From positions 372,001 to 436,000 of the forward strand of contig CAVPVV010000004.1 of the NCBI GenBank assembly GCA_963709325.1: 64,000 nt of DNA, given 5' to 3'. Source of the stretch: VFZN01 sp963709325 (GTDB lineage: Bacteria; Acidobacteriota; Vicinamibacteria; Vicinamibacterales; UBA2999). Below are positions 1-9,000 of the stretch, piece by piece. The notes beneath the pieces are model-generated. The model was not told the DNA's origin, ran no database searches, and saw only the letters and a program-made list of their open reading frames with translations. Position numbers and translations under genes: made by a program. The stretch's first letter is position 1, and each line of letters opens with the position of its first letter.

Positions 1-1029
1 CAGGCTCCGCAACTCCTCAACCGCGACGCTGACTCCGAGGCGACGCGACGCCTCCTCGGCAGCCGCGTGACGCAGCGACAACCGGCGGAACGGCGCCTGC
101 AGGCTGATCGTGTGGTCTCCGAACGTGATCTGCTCGGTACCCACGGCCGCCCTGGCCACGAACGACAGCAGCTCCTCGGTGAACTTCATGAGCACCTGGT
201 AGTCCACATACGCCCAGTAGAACTCGAGCATCGTGAACTCCGGGTTGTGCTGCGTCGAGATTCCCTCATTCCGGAAGTTACGGTTGATCTCGAAGACTCG
301 TTCGATGCCCCCGACCGTCAGCCGCTTGAGGTAGAGCTCCGGCGCGATGCGTAGGTACAGCTTCATGTCGAGCGCGTTGTGGTGCGTGACGAAGGGGCGG
401 GCCAACGCGCCGCCGGCGATCGGCTGCATCATCGGCGTCTCGACTTCGAGGAAGCCGTGCCCGGTGAGGAAATCGCGAACGGCGGCCACGGTCCGGCTTC
501 GGATCTCGAAGACGCGGCGAACGTCGGGGTTGACGATCAGGTCGAGATAGCGCTGGCGGTAGCGAATCTCTACATCCTGCAGACCATGCCATTTCTCTGG
601 CAACGGAACGAAACACTTGGCGAGGAACGCGATCGATGTCGCCCAGATCGTCAGCTCGTCCGTCTTGGTGCGAAACAGGTAACCGGCCACGCCAACCTGA
701 TCGCCGAAGTCGAGCAGCTTCGAGAGTTGATACTCGCGATCGGGCAGCGAGTCCTGACGCACGTACACCTGAATCCGCGAGCGTCCGTCGGAGAGCACGA
801 TGAACGCCGCCTTGCCGAAGTTGCGGATGCTGACGATACGTCCGGCGGTGATCGTGTCGACTCGGGAAGCCTCGAGCTCTGGCGCCGGCGTGGCCGAATG
901 CGCGGCGGCGAGTGCGCCGACCGTGTGCGTAGTCTCGAACCGGTTCGGATACGGCTGGATGCCGAGCCCGATAATGGCGTCCAGATTGGCGCGGCGCTGC
1001 GCGATCTGCGCTTCTTCGTTGCTCGACAC
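1..1029 (-). CDS. lysS: lysyl-tRNA synthetase, class II (3' part beyond the window)
   Basis: Charges tRNA-Lys with lysine in the cytoplasm. The 343 visible codons show the N-terminal OB-fold anticodon-binding domain (motif GRIVSIRNFGKAAFI) followed by the class II catalytic core: motif 1 region RQRYLDLI, the stretch FLEVETPMM, and motif 2 FRNEGISTQHNPEFTMLEF near residue 250. The C-terminal third with motif 3 lies off the left edge, so the gene is partial. The GTG start shares its G with the last base of the nusB TAG stop, a TAGTG arrangement that suggests translational coupling with nusB. Identification by family motifs is firm; the exact start could also lie a few codons further in. Confidence 0.93.
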   Translation of the reverse strand, partial: MSSNEEAQIAQRRANLDAIIGLGIQPYPNRFETTHTVGALAAAHSATPAPELEASRVDTITAGRIVSIRNFGKAAFIVLSDGRSRIQVYVRQDSLPDREYQLSKLLDFGDQVGVAGYLFRTKTDELTIWATSIAFLAKCFVPLPEKWHGLQDVEIRYRQRYLDLIVNPDVRRVFEIRSRTVAAVRDFLTGHGFLEVETPMMQPIAGGALARPFVTHHNALDMKLYLRIAPELYLKRLTVGGIERVFEINRNFRNEGISTQHNPEFTMLEFYWAYVDYQVLMKFTEELLSFVARAAVGTEQITFGDHTISLQAPFRRLSLRHAAAEEASRRLGVSVAVEELRSL

Positions 1030-1499
1030 TACTCCACCACCTTCCCTTCCTCACGCAGGGACCGGAACACACCGTCGAGCACGCCGTTGACGAACTTCAC
1101 CGCATCCTCCCCGCTGAACGCACGGGCGAGCTCAATAGCCTCGTTGATGACCACGCGCGGCGGCGTCTCGGGCATCGCCAGCCATTCGTGAACGGCCATT
1201 CGCAAAACCAGCCGATCGAGCGTGGCCATCCGCTCGACCCGCCAATGCGTTGCGGCCTGCCCGATCCGATCGTCGAGAGTGGCGCGCTCTTCGAGGACAC
1301 CGCGCGCCAGGGCTTCCGCAAAACGCCGGCCGGCGAGGTCGAGCGTCGCCGCCTCCGGCTCGCCAACGCGATCCAGCACGCCCATCGCCTCGCCGAGCGC
1401 GAGACCGCCGATTTCGCACTCGTAGAGTACCTGGAGTGCAGCGGCTCTCGCCTGCCGGCGACCTGCCCACCGGTCGTCGCTGCTGGATCCCTCGCTCAC
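1029..1499 (-). CDS. nusB: transcription antitermination factor NusB
   Basis: NusB binds boxA RNA with ribosomal protein S10 and supports rRNA antitermination. The 156-residue product has the usual family length and helical pattern: an N-terminal RRQARAAALQVLYE helix, then TLDRLVLRMAVHEWL and the C-terminal signature VVINEAIELARAFSGEDAVKFVNGVLD (split here as VVINEAIELARAFSG and DAVKFVNGVLD). The chosen GTG start at 1499 overlaps the ribH stop (GTGA). A longer open frame exists upstream but lies wholly inside ribH and has no family similarity. ribH, nusB and lysS follow each other without gaps, so they probably form one transcript. Confidence 0.93.
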   Translation of the reverse strand: MSEGSSSDDRWAGRRQARAAALQVLYECEIGGLALGEAMGVLDRVGEPEAATLDLAGRRFAEALARGVLEERATLDDRIGQAATHWRVERMATLDRLVLRMAVHEWLAMPETPPRVVINEAIELARAFSGEDAVKFVNGVLDGVFRSLREEGKVVE

Positions 1500-1936
1500 G
1501 CCTGCCCCGCCCGGAGTTCCGAGAGCAGGCTGACCATCGCGAGCGTCGCCTCCGCCGCCTCCCGGCCCTTGTTCCCGGGTCCGGATACCGCCCGCTCCAG
1601 AGCCTCTTCCGCCGAGTTCGTCGTTAAAACCCCGAACGCCATCGGCACCCCGGTCTTCGATTGCGCGGCCATGATCCCGTGAGCACACGCCGATGAGATG
1701 AACTCGAAGTGCGGGGTTGCGCCCTTAATCAGGCATCCAAGGCACACGACACCATCAACCCTTCCCTGCGCCGCAGTGATCTCCGCCGCAAGAGGAATTT
1801 CAAAGGCGCCGGGCACGTAGTGCACCTCGATCGCGTCGCCGGCCAGGCCGGCCTCAGCCAGCGCTTCGCGCGCGCCGGCGAGCAGGCGCTCGGTGACGAA
1901 GTCGTTGAAGCGCGCCACGACGACGGCGATGCGCAC
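1496..1936 (-). CDS. ribH: 6,7-dimethyl-8-ribityllumazine synthase
   Basis: Penultimate step of riboflavin synthesis: condenses 5-amino-6-ribitylaminouracil with 3,4-dihydroxy-2-butanone 4-phosphate. The 146-residue length fits the family. Visible signatures are ARFNDFVTERLL at the N terminus, VPGAFEIPLAA in the substrate pocket, CLIKGATPHFEF, and GVLTTNSAEEALERA near the C terminus. The GTG start lies one base after the stop of the enoyl-CoA hydratase gene; no other start in this frame leaves a normal N terminus. The neighbourhood ribH-nusB is common in bacteria. Confidence 0.93.
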   Translation of the reverse strand: MRIAVVVARFNDFVTERLLAGAREALAEAGLAGDAIEVHYVPGAFEIPLAAEITAAQGRVDGVVCLGCLIKGATPHFEFISSACAHGIMAAQSKTGVPMAFGVLTTNSAEEALERAVSGPGNKGREAAEATLAMVSLLSELRAGQA

Positions 1937-1937
1937 G

Positions 1938-2720
1938 CTAGCGTCCCTTCCAGACGGCCTTGCGCTTCTCCAGGAACGCCTTCGTGCCTTCCTTCGTGTC
2001 ATCGGTTGAGGCAATGGTGCCGAAGAGCGCGGTCTCGAGGAACTGTCCGTCGGCAAGCGACGTGTCCAGGCCGTAGTTGACTGCCTGGATGATGTAGCGG
2101 GTCGCAAGAGGCGCCTTCGAGGCGAGCGTCTGAGCGAGAGCCCGGACCCTGGTCATCAGATCGGCCGCCGGGACCACAGCATTGACGAGGCCGATCTCAT
2201 AGGCCCGCTGGGCCGAGACCATGTCGCCGGTCAGCAGGATCTCGAGCGCGCGGCCCTTGCCGACGAGCCGCGGCAGGCGCTGACTCCCGCCGTAGCCGGG
2301 GATGATGCCGAGATTGATTTCCGGCTGGCCGAGCCGCGCGGTGTCGGCCGCAATGCGAATGGTGCAGGCCATTGCCAGCTCGCATCCGCCGCCGAGGGCA
2401 AAGCCGTTGATCGCGGCGATCACCGGCTTGCCGAGCTGCTCGATGCGATCGAAGATCCGCTGCCCGTGCCGCGCGTGTTCCTTCCCCTGAGCCGGGCTGA
2501 GTACGGCGAGCTCGTTGATGTCGGCCCCGGCGACGAACGACTTCTCGCCTGTGCCGGTCAGGACGATCGCCCTGACCTCGTCATCGGCTTCGAGCGCGTC
2601 GAAGGCCGCGTCGAGGTCACGGAGGGTCGCGGCGTTCAGGGCGTTCAGCACCTTCGGGCGATTGAACGCCAGGATCGCGACAGCCCCGTCACGCTCGTAC
2701 AGCAGGTTGTCAAAGGTCAT
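1938..2720 (-). CDS. enoyl-CoA hydratase/isomerase family protein
   Basis: Crotonase-fold enzyme, most like short-chain enoyl-CoA or 3-hydroxybutyryl-CoA dehydratases, acting in beta-oxidation of acyl-CoAs. The 260-residue product shows the family order: FNRPKVLNALN near residue 20, the oxyanion-hole segment SFVAGADINEL near 60, NGFALGGGCELAM near 105 with one catalytic Glu, and PEINLGIIPGYGGSQRL with the second catalytic Glu. The ATG start overlaps the upstream vanZ stop as ATGA. The substrate cannot be fixed from sequence, but the window also encodes two acyl-CoA dehydrogenases and the methylmalonyl-CoA enzymes, which fits branched-chain or fatty acyl-CoA catabolism. Confidence 0.9.
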   Translation of the reverse strand: MTFDNLLYERDGAVAILAFNRPKVLNALNAATLRDLDAAFDALEADDEVRAIVLTGTGEKSFVAGADINELAVLSPAQGKEHARHGQRIFDRIEQLGKPVIAAINGFALGGGCELAMACTIRIAADTARLGQPEINLGIIPGYGGSQRLPRLVGKGRALEILLTGDMVSAQRAYEIGLVNAVVPAADLMTRVRALAQTLASKAPLATRYIIQAVNYGLDTSLADGQFLETALFGTIASTDDTKEGTKAFLEKRKAVWKGR

Positions 2721-3124
2721 GGTGAACGCCTGATGATACCCCACGCCCACGCGGCGCCGAGGACGAGCGCCGCACCAACGCCATCCGCGATCACGTCCCG
2801 CAGGTCCGGGGTCCGTCCGGGAACGAACGACTGATGGTACTCATCACTCACGCCGTACAGAGTGGCGATGAGCCAGGCGAGCGCGAGGGTCGTCGGACCG
2901 ATTGCCGACCATCGTCCGGCCGTGACGGCCCGCAGCGTCACGACGGCCAGCCCGGCGTAGGCGATGCCGTGCTGGATCCAGTCTGGGGTCAGCGACGCGC
3001 CGGGGAGCGACGACTGCGATGACAGGAAGAAGATGAACGCCATGTAGGCGGCGACGGGCGACCAAAGCCAGAGTGGGCGGGTCAAGGCGAAAGGAAAGGC
3101 GGAAGGCAACCTCTCACTTCTCAC
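2717..3124 (-). CDS. VanZ family membrane protein
   Basis: A 135-residue integral membrane protein with about four hydrophobic segments. It carries the VanZ-family features: FFLSSQSSLP after the first membrane helix, a DWIQHGIAYAGLA segment, and YGVSDEYHQSFVPGR followed by DLRDVIADGVGA. VanZ itself gives low-level teicoplanin resistance by an unknown mechanism; most family members, as here, have no known role. The GTG start lies in a short direct repeat and one base after the stop of the small upstream gene. Confidence 0.85.
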   Translation of the reverse strand: MRSERLPSAFPFALTRPLWLWSPVAAYMAFIFFLSSQSSLPGASLTPDWIQHGIAYAGLAVVTLRAVTAGRWSAIGPTTLALAWLIATLYGVSDEYHQSFVPGRTPDLRDVIADGVGAALVLGAAWAWGIIRRSP

Positions 3125-3125
3125 T

Positions 3126-3299
3126 TCAGAACGGCAGCGGATACATCAGCCAGCCGAGGACAAGTCCCGCCGCGACGAACGCCCCGAAGTACTTGAGGCC
3201 CACCCGCAGCTGCTCGTGCGGCGTGTCGCGGGCGATGACCGCGAATACCAGCGACACGAAAAACGCAAACAGCACCAGCAGGCCGAAATGGGTGGTCAT
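3126..3299 (-). CDS. small two-helix membrane protein, unknown
   Basis: A 57-residue open frame beginning MTTHFGLLVLFAFFVSLVFA and ending LGWLMYPLPF. It is predicted to have two membrane helices (about residues 6-22 and 38-54) joined by a polar loop IARDTPHEQLRVGLKYFG. It fits exactly between the DUF6677 gene (7-base gap) and vanZ (1-base gap), with the same strand and codon composition as its neighbours, which is the main support for it being real. I do not recognise the family. Confidence 0.7.
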   Translation of the reverse strand: MTTHFGLLVLFAFFVSLVFAVIARDTPHEQLRVGLKYFGAFVAAGLVLGWLMYPLPF

Positions 3300-3306
3300 C
3301 GGCTGG

Positions 3307-3666
3307 TCACTTGCGTCCGAGCCGGACGTCGAAAGCGTCGAGGGCGACGAGCATGTTGAGCAGCCCGGCGACGATCAGGAACGCGTTGCCGTATTCGTAG
3401 GCGACGGCCGTCACCACTCCCTCGCCCCTTCCGAGCGCGCTGGCCACGAAATACGGTGCGCCGGTTGCGAGGTTGGCCAGCGCCGCCAGGCCTACCAGCG
3501 GCTCCGAAAAATCGAACGGAAACAGGCGTCCGTCGAGGGCGAGTCCGATCGCGAACATCGAGGTGATGGCGACCAGGAAGATGATGCCCTTCTGCAGTCG
3601 TCCCAGGAGGAGATGTCCGGCTCCGGGCACCAGCCACGAGATGAGCCAGACCACTGTGGGAGGCAC
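3307..3666 (-). CDS. DUF6677 family membrane protein
   Basis: A 119-residue protein of four hydrophobic segments, starting WLISWLVPGAGHLLLGRLQKG, a TM2-like PGAGH...G turn typical of small multi-pass bacterial membrane proteins. The later segment SALGRGEGVVTAVAYEYGNA and the ending NMLVALDAFDVRLGRK match what I know of DUF6677, which is frequent in Acidobacteria. No function is known. It sits in a run of small membrane-protein genes on the same strand. Confidence 0.75.
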   Translation of the reverse strand: MPPTVVWLISWLVPGAGHLLLGRLQKGIIFLVAITSMFAIGLALDGRLFPFDFSEPLVGLAALANLATGAPYFVASALGRGEGVVTAVAYEYGNAFLIVAGLLNMLVALDAFDVRLGRK

Positions 3667-3677
3667 GAAGACTCAGT

Positions 3678-4148
3678 TTACTTCAGGTGATCCGTCACCA
3701 CTGCGCCGACGACGCAGCCGCCGATCGCACCGAGAGGCGCGGCGAGGATCGCCCGCCATGCGTTCGGCGGATCGGCAACGCCAAGCCAGGCCGTCGCGAC
3801 GGTGAACGCGGTTGGCGCACCGATGACTGCGAGCGCGGTCAGCGCAGTCCTGTTGGACCAGCGTGCGCGGCTTCGCCAACCGCTCGTGGCCCACAACACG
3901 AGTCCGAGCGAGGCGCCGAGGTAAAGACCCGTACACCGGGCGCACACCGGCAACTGCGCGCCAGCGAGATGAAAGGAGCGTTCCGGAATCTGATGGCAGA
4001 CCACCGAACCGACCAGATACGGCAGAGCTGCCAGCCGGGCGGCGCTTGTCGGGAGCGCGGGCGTCAGCAGGATGGCCGCCGACCACACGGTCGAGACCGC
4101 AGCCACGGCCCTGACGATAACAACCTTTCTGTCAACGATTTGCAGCAT
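3678..4148 (-). CDS. DUF2085 family membrane protein
   Basis: A 156-residue multi-pass protein with the DUF2085 signature: CHQIPERSFH at residues 51-60 and CARCTGLYLG at 69-78. The conserved Cys-His and Cys-x-x-Cys residues suggest metal or cofactor binding, but the function is unknown. Four or five hydrophobic segments are visible. It is the first gene of the leftward run and is divergent from the tetR efflux operon, sharing an 89-base intergenic region. Confidence 0.85.
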   Translation of the reverse strand: MLQIVDRKVVIVRAVAAVSTVWSAAILLTPALPTSAARLAALPYLVGSVVCHQIPERSFHLAGAQLPVCARCTGLYLGASLGLVLWATSGWRSRARWSNRTALTALAVIGAPTAFTVATAWLGVADPPNAWRAILAAPLGAIGGCVVGAVVTDHLK

Positions 4149-4176
4149 TTGAACCGGGGCTTGTGAAACCTGGAAC

Positions 4177-4206
4177 TTGAAGTCTGGCCGCGGCGTCTAA
4201 TACCGT
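4177..4206 (+). promoter_or_regulatory. possible promoter of the tetR-efflux operon
   Basis: TTGAAG at 4177-4182 and TACCGT at 4201-4206 with an 18-base spacer. It lies upstream of the operator-like palindrome and of tetR. Matches to consensus are moderate, so this is a suggestion only. Confidence 0.3.
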
Positions 4207-4215
4207 TAGATCACC

Positions 4216-4226
4216 GAACACTGTTC
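4216..4226. promoter_or_regulatory. palindrome, candidate TetR operator
   Basis: GAACA-C-TGTTC, a perfect 5-base inverted repeat around one base, 11 bases before the tetR ATG and downstream of the -10-like TACCGT. TetR-family repressors usually bind palindromes in their own divergent intergenic region, so autoregulation is the simplest reading; no second copy was found near the efflux genes. Confidence 0.4.
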
Positions 4227-4237
4227 AATCAAAACAC

Positions 4238-4921
4238 ATGGGAATCAAGGAACGCCAGGATCGCGAGAAGCAGGCTGTCCGCCAGTCGATCCTCGATGTC
4301 GCGCGCGACCTCTTCGTCACCGAAGGGTATCGCAACGTCTCCATCCGGAAGATTGCTGAGCGCATCGAATACAGCCCTGCCGCTCTCTACAGCTACTTCG
4401 CCAGCAAGGACGACATCTACATGGCCCTTGCCGAGGACGGCTTCCGCCGCCTCGACGAAAAGATCAAAACCGCGCTCGCCGGCGACACGCCGCTCGACCA
4501 GGTCCGCTCCGGTTGGTGGGCATTCTACGAGTTCTCGAAGGAGCAGCCTGCCTACTTCGAGCTGATGTTCGTGGACCGCTCGGTCCCGAAGATTACCGAA
4601 GGCTGGGAAGGCTTCGAAATCCTCCAGTCGCTGATGGCCGACGCCTCGTCGTGGCTCCAGCAGGCCATCGACGCCGGTCAGCTGCCCCCCTCCATGAACC
4701 CGAGGGCGGCGATGCACGTCCTTTGGGGCGCGCTGATGGGCCCGTCGGTGCTCGCGCTCTGCCACCGGCTCTCTCCCGGCGAGGGGCGCGATCTTCTCGC
4801 TCGCGACGTCCTCGAGGCCGTGATCACCGGCCTGCAAGCCGGCAGCGCCACCACCTTTCATCTTCACGACTGCCCCGCACGGCCCGTCGTCGTTCCCGCC
4901 GGAGTCTCCAATGAAGCGTAG
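4238..4921 (+). CDS. TetR/AcrR family transcriptional regulator
   Basis: A 227-residue DNA-binding repressor candidate for the efflux operon. The N-terminal helix-turn-helix is clear: RQSILDVARDLFVTEGY, then VSIRKIAERIEYSPAALYSY and FASKDDIYMAL, covering about residues 15-65. The C-terminal half is the variable ligand-binding domain (TetR_C type, WWAFYEFSKEQPAYFELMF). Its 3' end overlaps the adaptor gene by 11 bases, so regulator and efflux genes are co-transcribed. The ligand is unknown. The palindrome at 4216-4226 is its likely operator. Confidence 0.92.
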   Translation: MGIKERQDREKQAVRQSILDVARDLFVTEGYRNVSIRKIAERIEYSPAALYSYFASKDDIYMALAEDGFRRLDEKIKTALAGDTPLDQVRSGWWAFYEFSKEQPAYFELMFVDRSVPKITEGWEGFEILQSLMADASSWLQQAIDAGQLPPSMNPRAAMHVLWGALMGPSVLALCHRLSPGEGRDLLARDVLEAVITGLQAGSATTFHLHDCPARPVVVPAGVSNEA

Positions 4922-6041
4922 CGTCCTCATCCCCGCCGTCCTTGCCTTCTCCATCGCCGCGGCCGGTTGCCGGTCCTCGGAGCCGACGGCCCAGGCACAG
5001 ACCGAACCGGTCGTCACCACCGTCGACGTTCCCGTGGTTACGGCCACGGCAGGCAGCATCGAAGCCGCTCTTGAAATCTCCGGCACGCTCGCGCCGAGGA
5101 CGCGGGTGCCGGTCAAGCCGCGCGTTCCTGGCGCACTCGAACGTGTCCTCGTGGACATCGGCGACAACGTCGCGGAAGGCCAGACGATCGCCACCGTCGA
5201 TCGTCGAGAGATCGACGCCCAGGCCGACGCCGCCACGGCCGCGGTCGCTGTGGCCAAAGCCGCACTGGAGACGGCCGAAGCGTCGCTCGCGAACGCGACC
5301 ATCGAGCTCGACAGAGCGAAGGTGCTGTTCGAAGGCGGCGCCCTGCCCCGCCAGCGGCTGGACGCGGCACAGACGGCGCATCGCTCGGCGGTGGCGCAGC
5401 GCGATCTCGCGACCGCGAACCTCGCCCAGGCCGGAGCGTCGCTTCGCCGGGCTCGCGAGGTCCAGCGAAACGCCACCGTGACGTCGCCGGTCACCGGCGT
5501 CATCGTCGAGCGAAATTACGACGCGGGCGCCATGCCTGGCGACCAGCCGGTCGTGGTCGTCGCCGATCTCCGGCAGATGAAGCTGGAGGCGGGCGTATCG
5601 GAGCTCGAGGCCGGCCGGCTTCGCGTCGGTATGAAGGCCCGGATCGAAGCCCAGGCCAAGCCTGGACAGGTGTTCGACGGCCAGCTCGGCGCGATTGCGC
5701 CGCAGGTGGACGAGCGGAACCGGCATTTCCGGATCGAAGTGCGGGTGCCGAACGAGAAGCGCGAGCTGCTGTCGGGGATGTACGCCTCGGCGCGAATCGT
5801 TCAGTCCACTGCCGAGGACGCGGTCCTGGTCCCGCGCGAGGCAGTTGGCACGCGTGACGGTAAACGGATTGTGCTCAAGGTCAACGACGGCTTGGTATCG
5901 CCGGTGGAGGTCACCGAAGGGCTGTCCGATGGCGGTCGCGTCCAGATCGTCAAGGGCCTGGCCGCAGGAGACACGGTTGTTGCCGACGCCCGCCGGCAGG
6001 TGGCCAGCGGTGTGAAGGTCCGCGCCATCGCAGTTCGGTAA
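4911..6041 (+). CDS. efflux RND transporter periplasmic adaptor (lipoprotein)
   Basis: Membrane-fusion protein that links the RND permease to the outer-membrane channel in the periplasm. The 376-residue product begins with a lipoprotein signal ending in the lipobox AAGC, with Cys20 as the lipidation site. Next come the barrel-sandwich (lipoyl-like) half GALERVLVDIGDNVAEGQ, a long Ala-rich alpha-helical hairpin (about residues 95-190), the second lipoyl half VTSPVTGVIVERNYDAG, a beta-barrel domain, and a membrane-proximal domain ending SGVKVRAIAVR. It overlaps tetR and is followed after 39 bases by the permease. Substrate unknown. Confidence 0.92.
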   Translation: MKRSVLIPAVLAFSIAAAGCRSSEPTAQAQTEPVVTTVDVPVVTATAGSIEAALEISGTLAPRTRVPVKPRVPGALERVLVDIGDNVAEGQTIATVDRREIDAQADAATAAVAVAKAALETAEASLANATIELDRAKVLFEGGALPRQRLDAAQTAHRSAVAQRDLATANLAQAGASLRRAREVQRNATVTSPVTGVIVERNYDAGAMPGDQPVVVVADLRQMKLEAGVSELEAGRLRVGMKARIEAQAKPGQVFDGQLGAIAPQVDERNRHFRIEVRVPNEKRELLSGMYASARIVQSTAEDAVLVPREAVGTRDGKRIVLKVNDGLVSPVEVTEGLSDGGRVQIVKGLAAGDTVVADARRQVASGVKVRAIAVR

Positions 6042-6080
6042 GGCGCTCGTAAAGGTCCCCAGTTCAATCGAGCAAGCGTC

Positions 6081-9000
6081 ATGTGGATATCTGATACCTC
6101 CATCAAGCGCCCCGTCTTCGCGACGATGTTCATCGTCAGCTTCGTCGTGCTGGGCATCGTGTCGATGACCCGGCTTGGCATCGATCTGTTCCCGGACGTG
6201 AACTTCCCGTTCGTGAACGTCTCGGTGATCTATCCCGGGGCGGCGCCGGAAGAAGTCGAGACGCTGGTCACCAAGCCCGTCGAGGACGCGATCGCCGGCA
6301 TCAACGGCGTCAAGCGCGTGATCTCGACCTCGACCGAAGGGTTCTCGCGCGTCGGCGTCGAGCTGCGGCTCGAAGTCGACCCGCAGGCGGCCGCGGCGGA
6401 GGTTCGGGAGAAGGTGGCCGCCATCCGCAATCGGCTTCCCGATCAAATCGAGGATCCGACCATCGAGCGGTTCGATGTCGCGGCGCTCCCGATCATGGTC
6501 TTCGCGGTCGGATCGAGACAGCCGAGCGACGTGACGAGGCGCCAGGTCGAAGACGACCTCAAGCCGCTGCTCGAGCAGATCGACGGCGTTGCGGCGGTGC
6601 AGGTCAACGGCGGCGAAGTTCGCGAGATCCAGGTGAACCTCGACCCGCGCCGGCTCGAAGCGCTCCAGATGCCGATCTCCGAGGTCGCCAACAAGCTGAC
6701 CGCAGAGAACCTGGACGTGCCCGGCGGCCAGGTGAAGCGCGAAGGCCAGTCCGTGTCGCTGCGCACCAAGGGCGAGTTCGGGACCGCAGGGGAAATCGAC
6801 AACGTCATCGTTCGTTCGACTGGCGGATCGACAGTGCGGGTCCGCGACGTCGCTACGGTCGTAGACGGCTACGAGGAGCGCACGTCAACCACCCGGCTCA
6901 ACGGCGCCGACGCCGTGTCGTTCTCGATCCGCAAGCAGTCGGGCGCCAACACGGTGCAGATCGCCGGCAAGGTCGAAGCAGCACTCCAGAAACTGGCGCC
7001 GAGCTTCCCGCAGCTGGAGATCCGGCCGGTACACAGCGACGCCGATGGCATTCGCGAAAACGTCAAGGACGTGCGCGGCCACATCATCTTCGGCGGCCTG
7101 ATGGCGGTCCTGATCATCTTCATCTTCATGCGCGACTGGCGCTCGACGCTGATCTCGGCACTCGCGCTGCCGACGTCGGTGATCGCCACCTTCTTCTTCA
7201 TGTACGTGATCGGCTTCACCATCAACATGATGACGCTGATGGCGCTGTCGCTCGTCATCGGCATCCTCATCGACGATGCGGTGGTGGTGCGGGAGAACAT
7301 TTACCGGCACATGGAGCACGGCGAGGATCCGGTGACGGCGGCCCAGCGCGGCACCTCGGAGATCGGCCTCGCCGTGATGGCGACAACCTTCACGATCCTG
7401 GCGGTGTTCCTGCCGGTCGGCTTCATGACCGGCATCGTCGGCCAGTTCTTCAAGTCATTCGCCTTGACGATCGCTTTCGCGGTCTTCATGTCGCTGCTGA
7501 TCGCGTTCACGCTCGACCCGATGCTTTCGTCCAGGTTCGTGCGCTTCGTGCCGCCCGAGGAGCGGACGCGGACCCGCATGGGACGGCTGCTCGAGAAATG
7601 GGGGGCCTTCTACGACCGGGTGGACCAGAAGTACCACACCGTGCTCGGCTGGGCGGTGCGGCGTCCGTGGACGGTGGTGGCGGTTGCCATCCTGGTGTTC
7701 GCTGGCAGTTTGTCCACGCTCAAGGTGATGGGCACGGAGTTCGTTCCGGCCGAAGACCGCGGCGAGTTCGTGGTCAACATCGAAGCGCCGCCCGGGACGT
7801 CCTTCGAGCAGTCGGTGGAGTATGTGGGACATGTCGAGTCGGTGGTGCGGCAGGAGCGTGAGGTGCGCCAGGTCTTCTCCACCGTCGGGCTGGAGGGCGA
7901 TCCGCTCAAGGCGAACCTGCGCATCAAGCTGACGAAGAAGTTCGAACGCGAGCGCAAGCTGCCTGCTATCAAGGCCGAGATGCGCGAGCGGCTGCGTGCG
8001 ATCCCGCTGCTCAAGATGACGGTAGCCGATCCCGAGTTCATGCAGGGAGCGCCGTCCGAAGCGCCGCTCAACGTCTACTTGCGCGGCGACGACATGGCCG
8101 CGCTGACGCGCCTGAACGACGAGGTCGTCGAAAAGATCAAGCAGGTGCCCGGCGCCGTGGACGTGGACAGCTCGCTCGAGAGCGGCCAGCCGGAGATGGT
8201 GGCGCACGTCAACCGGGCGCTTGCCGCCGACATGGGATTCGACGTCGGCACGGTTGCGATGCAGCTTCGCGGCATGATCGAGGGCGTCGTGCCGACGCGC
8301 CTGCGCGAAGGCGACAAGGAATACGACATCAGGATTCGACTCGCGCCGGAGTTCCGGAACGACTTCCAGACCATCGCGCGCACACCGCTCTACTCCCCCA
8401 AGGGGGCGCTGGTTCGTACCGCCGACATCGTCCGGATGGAGCCGGGCGTCGGCCCGACGAACATCCAGCGCGAAGCGCGGCGCCGCCAGGCGAAGATCGG
8501 CATCGAGCTCGAGGGGCGAGCCCTCGGCGATGTCACGAACGACGTGGCCAAGGTGATGGGCGGCGTCACGCTGCCGGCGAACTTCGAATGGGGCTTTGCC
8601 GGCGACGTGGAGCTGATGCAGGAGTCAGCGGCCGCGATGGGCCTGGCCCTGGTCCTCGCGGTGGCGTTCATCTACATCGTGCTCGCGTCGCAGTTCGAGT
8701 CGTTCCTCGAGCCGATGCTGATCATGCTCTCGCTGCCGCTGGCCATCGTCGGCGCGCTGCTTGCGATCCTGCTGACCGGGAACAATCTCGGGATGCCGGC
8801 GATGATCGGGATGGTGATGCTGATGGGCCTCGTCACCAAGAACGCGATCCTGCTCATCGACCTGACCAACCAGTACGTGCGCGAGGGCCTGTCGGTCGAG
8901 GCCGCGATCCTCAAGGCCGGCCCGGTTCGGCTGCGGCCGATCCTGATGACCACGCTGGCGATGATCCTCGGCATGCTGCCCTCCGCGCTCGGACGCGGTG

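Noticed and set aside
1500..1688. N-terminal extension of NusB
   Set aside because: The upstream part lies inside ribH and has no family similarity; the GTG overlapping the ribH stop gives the normal length.
4824..6446. 540-residue open frame on the minus strand
   Set aside because: Antisense to the efflux adaptor and permease genes.
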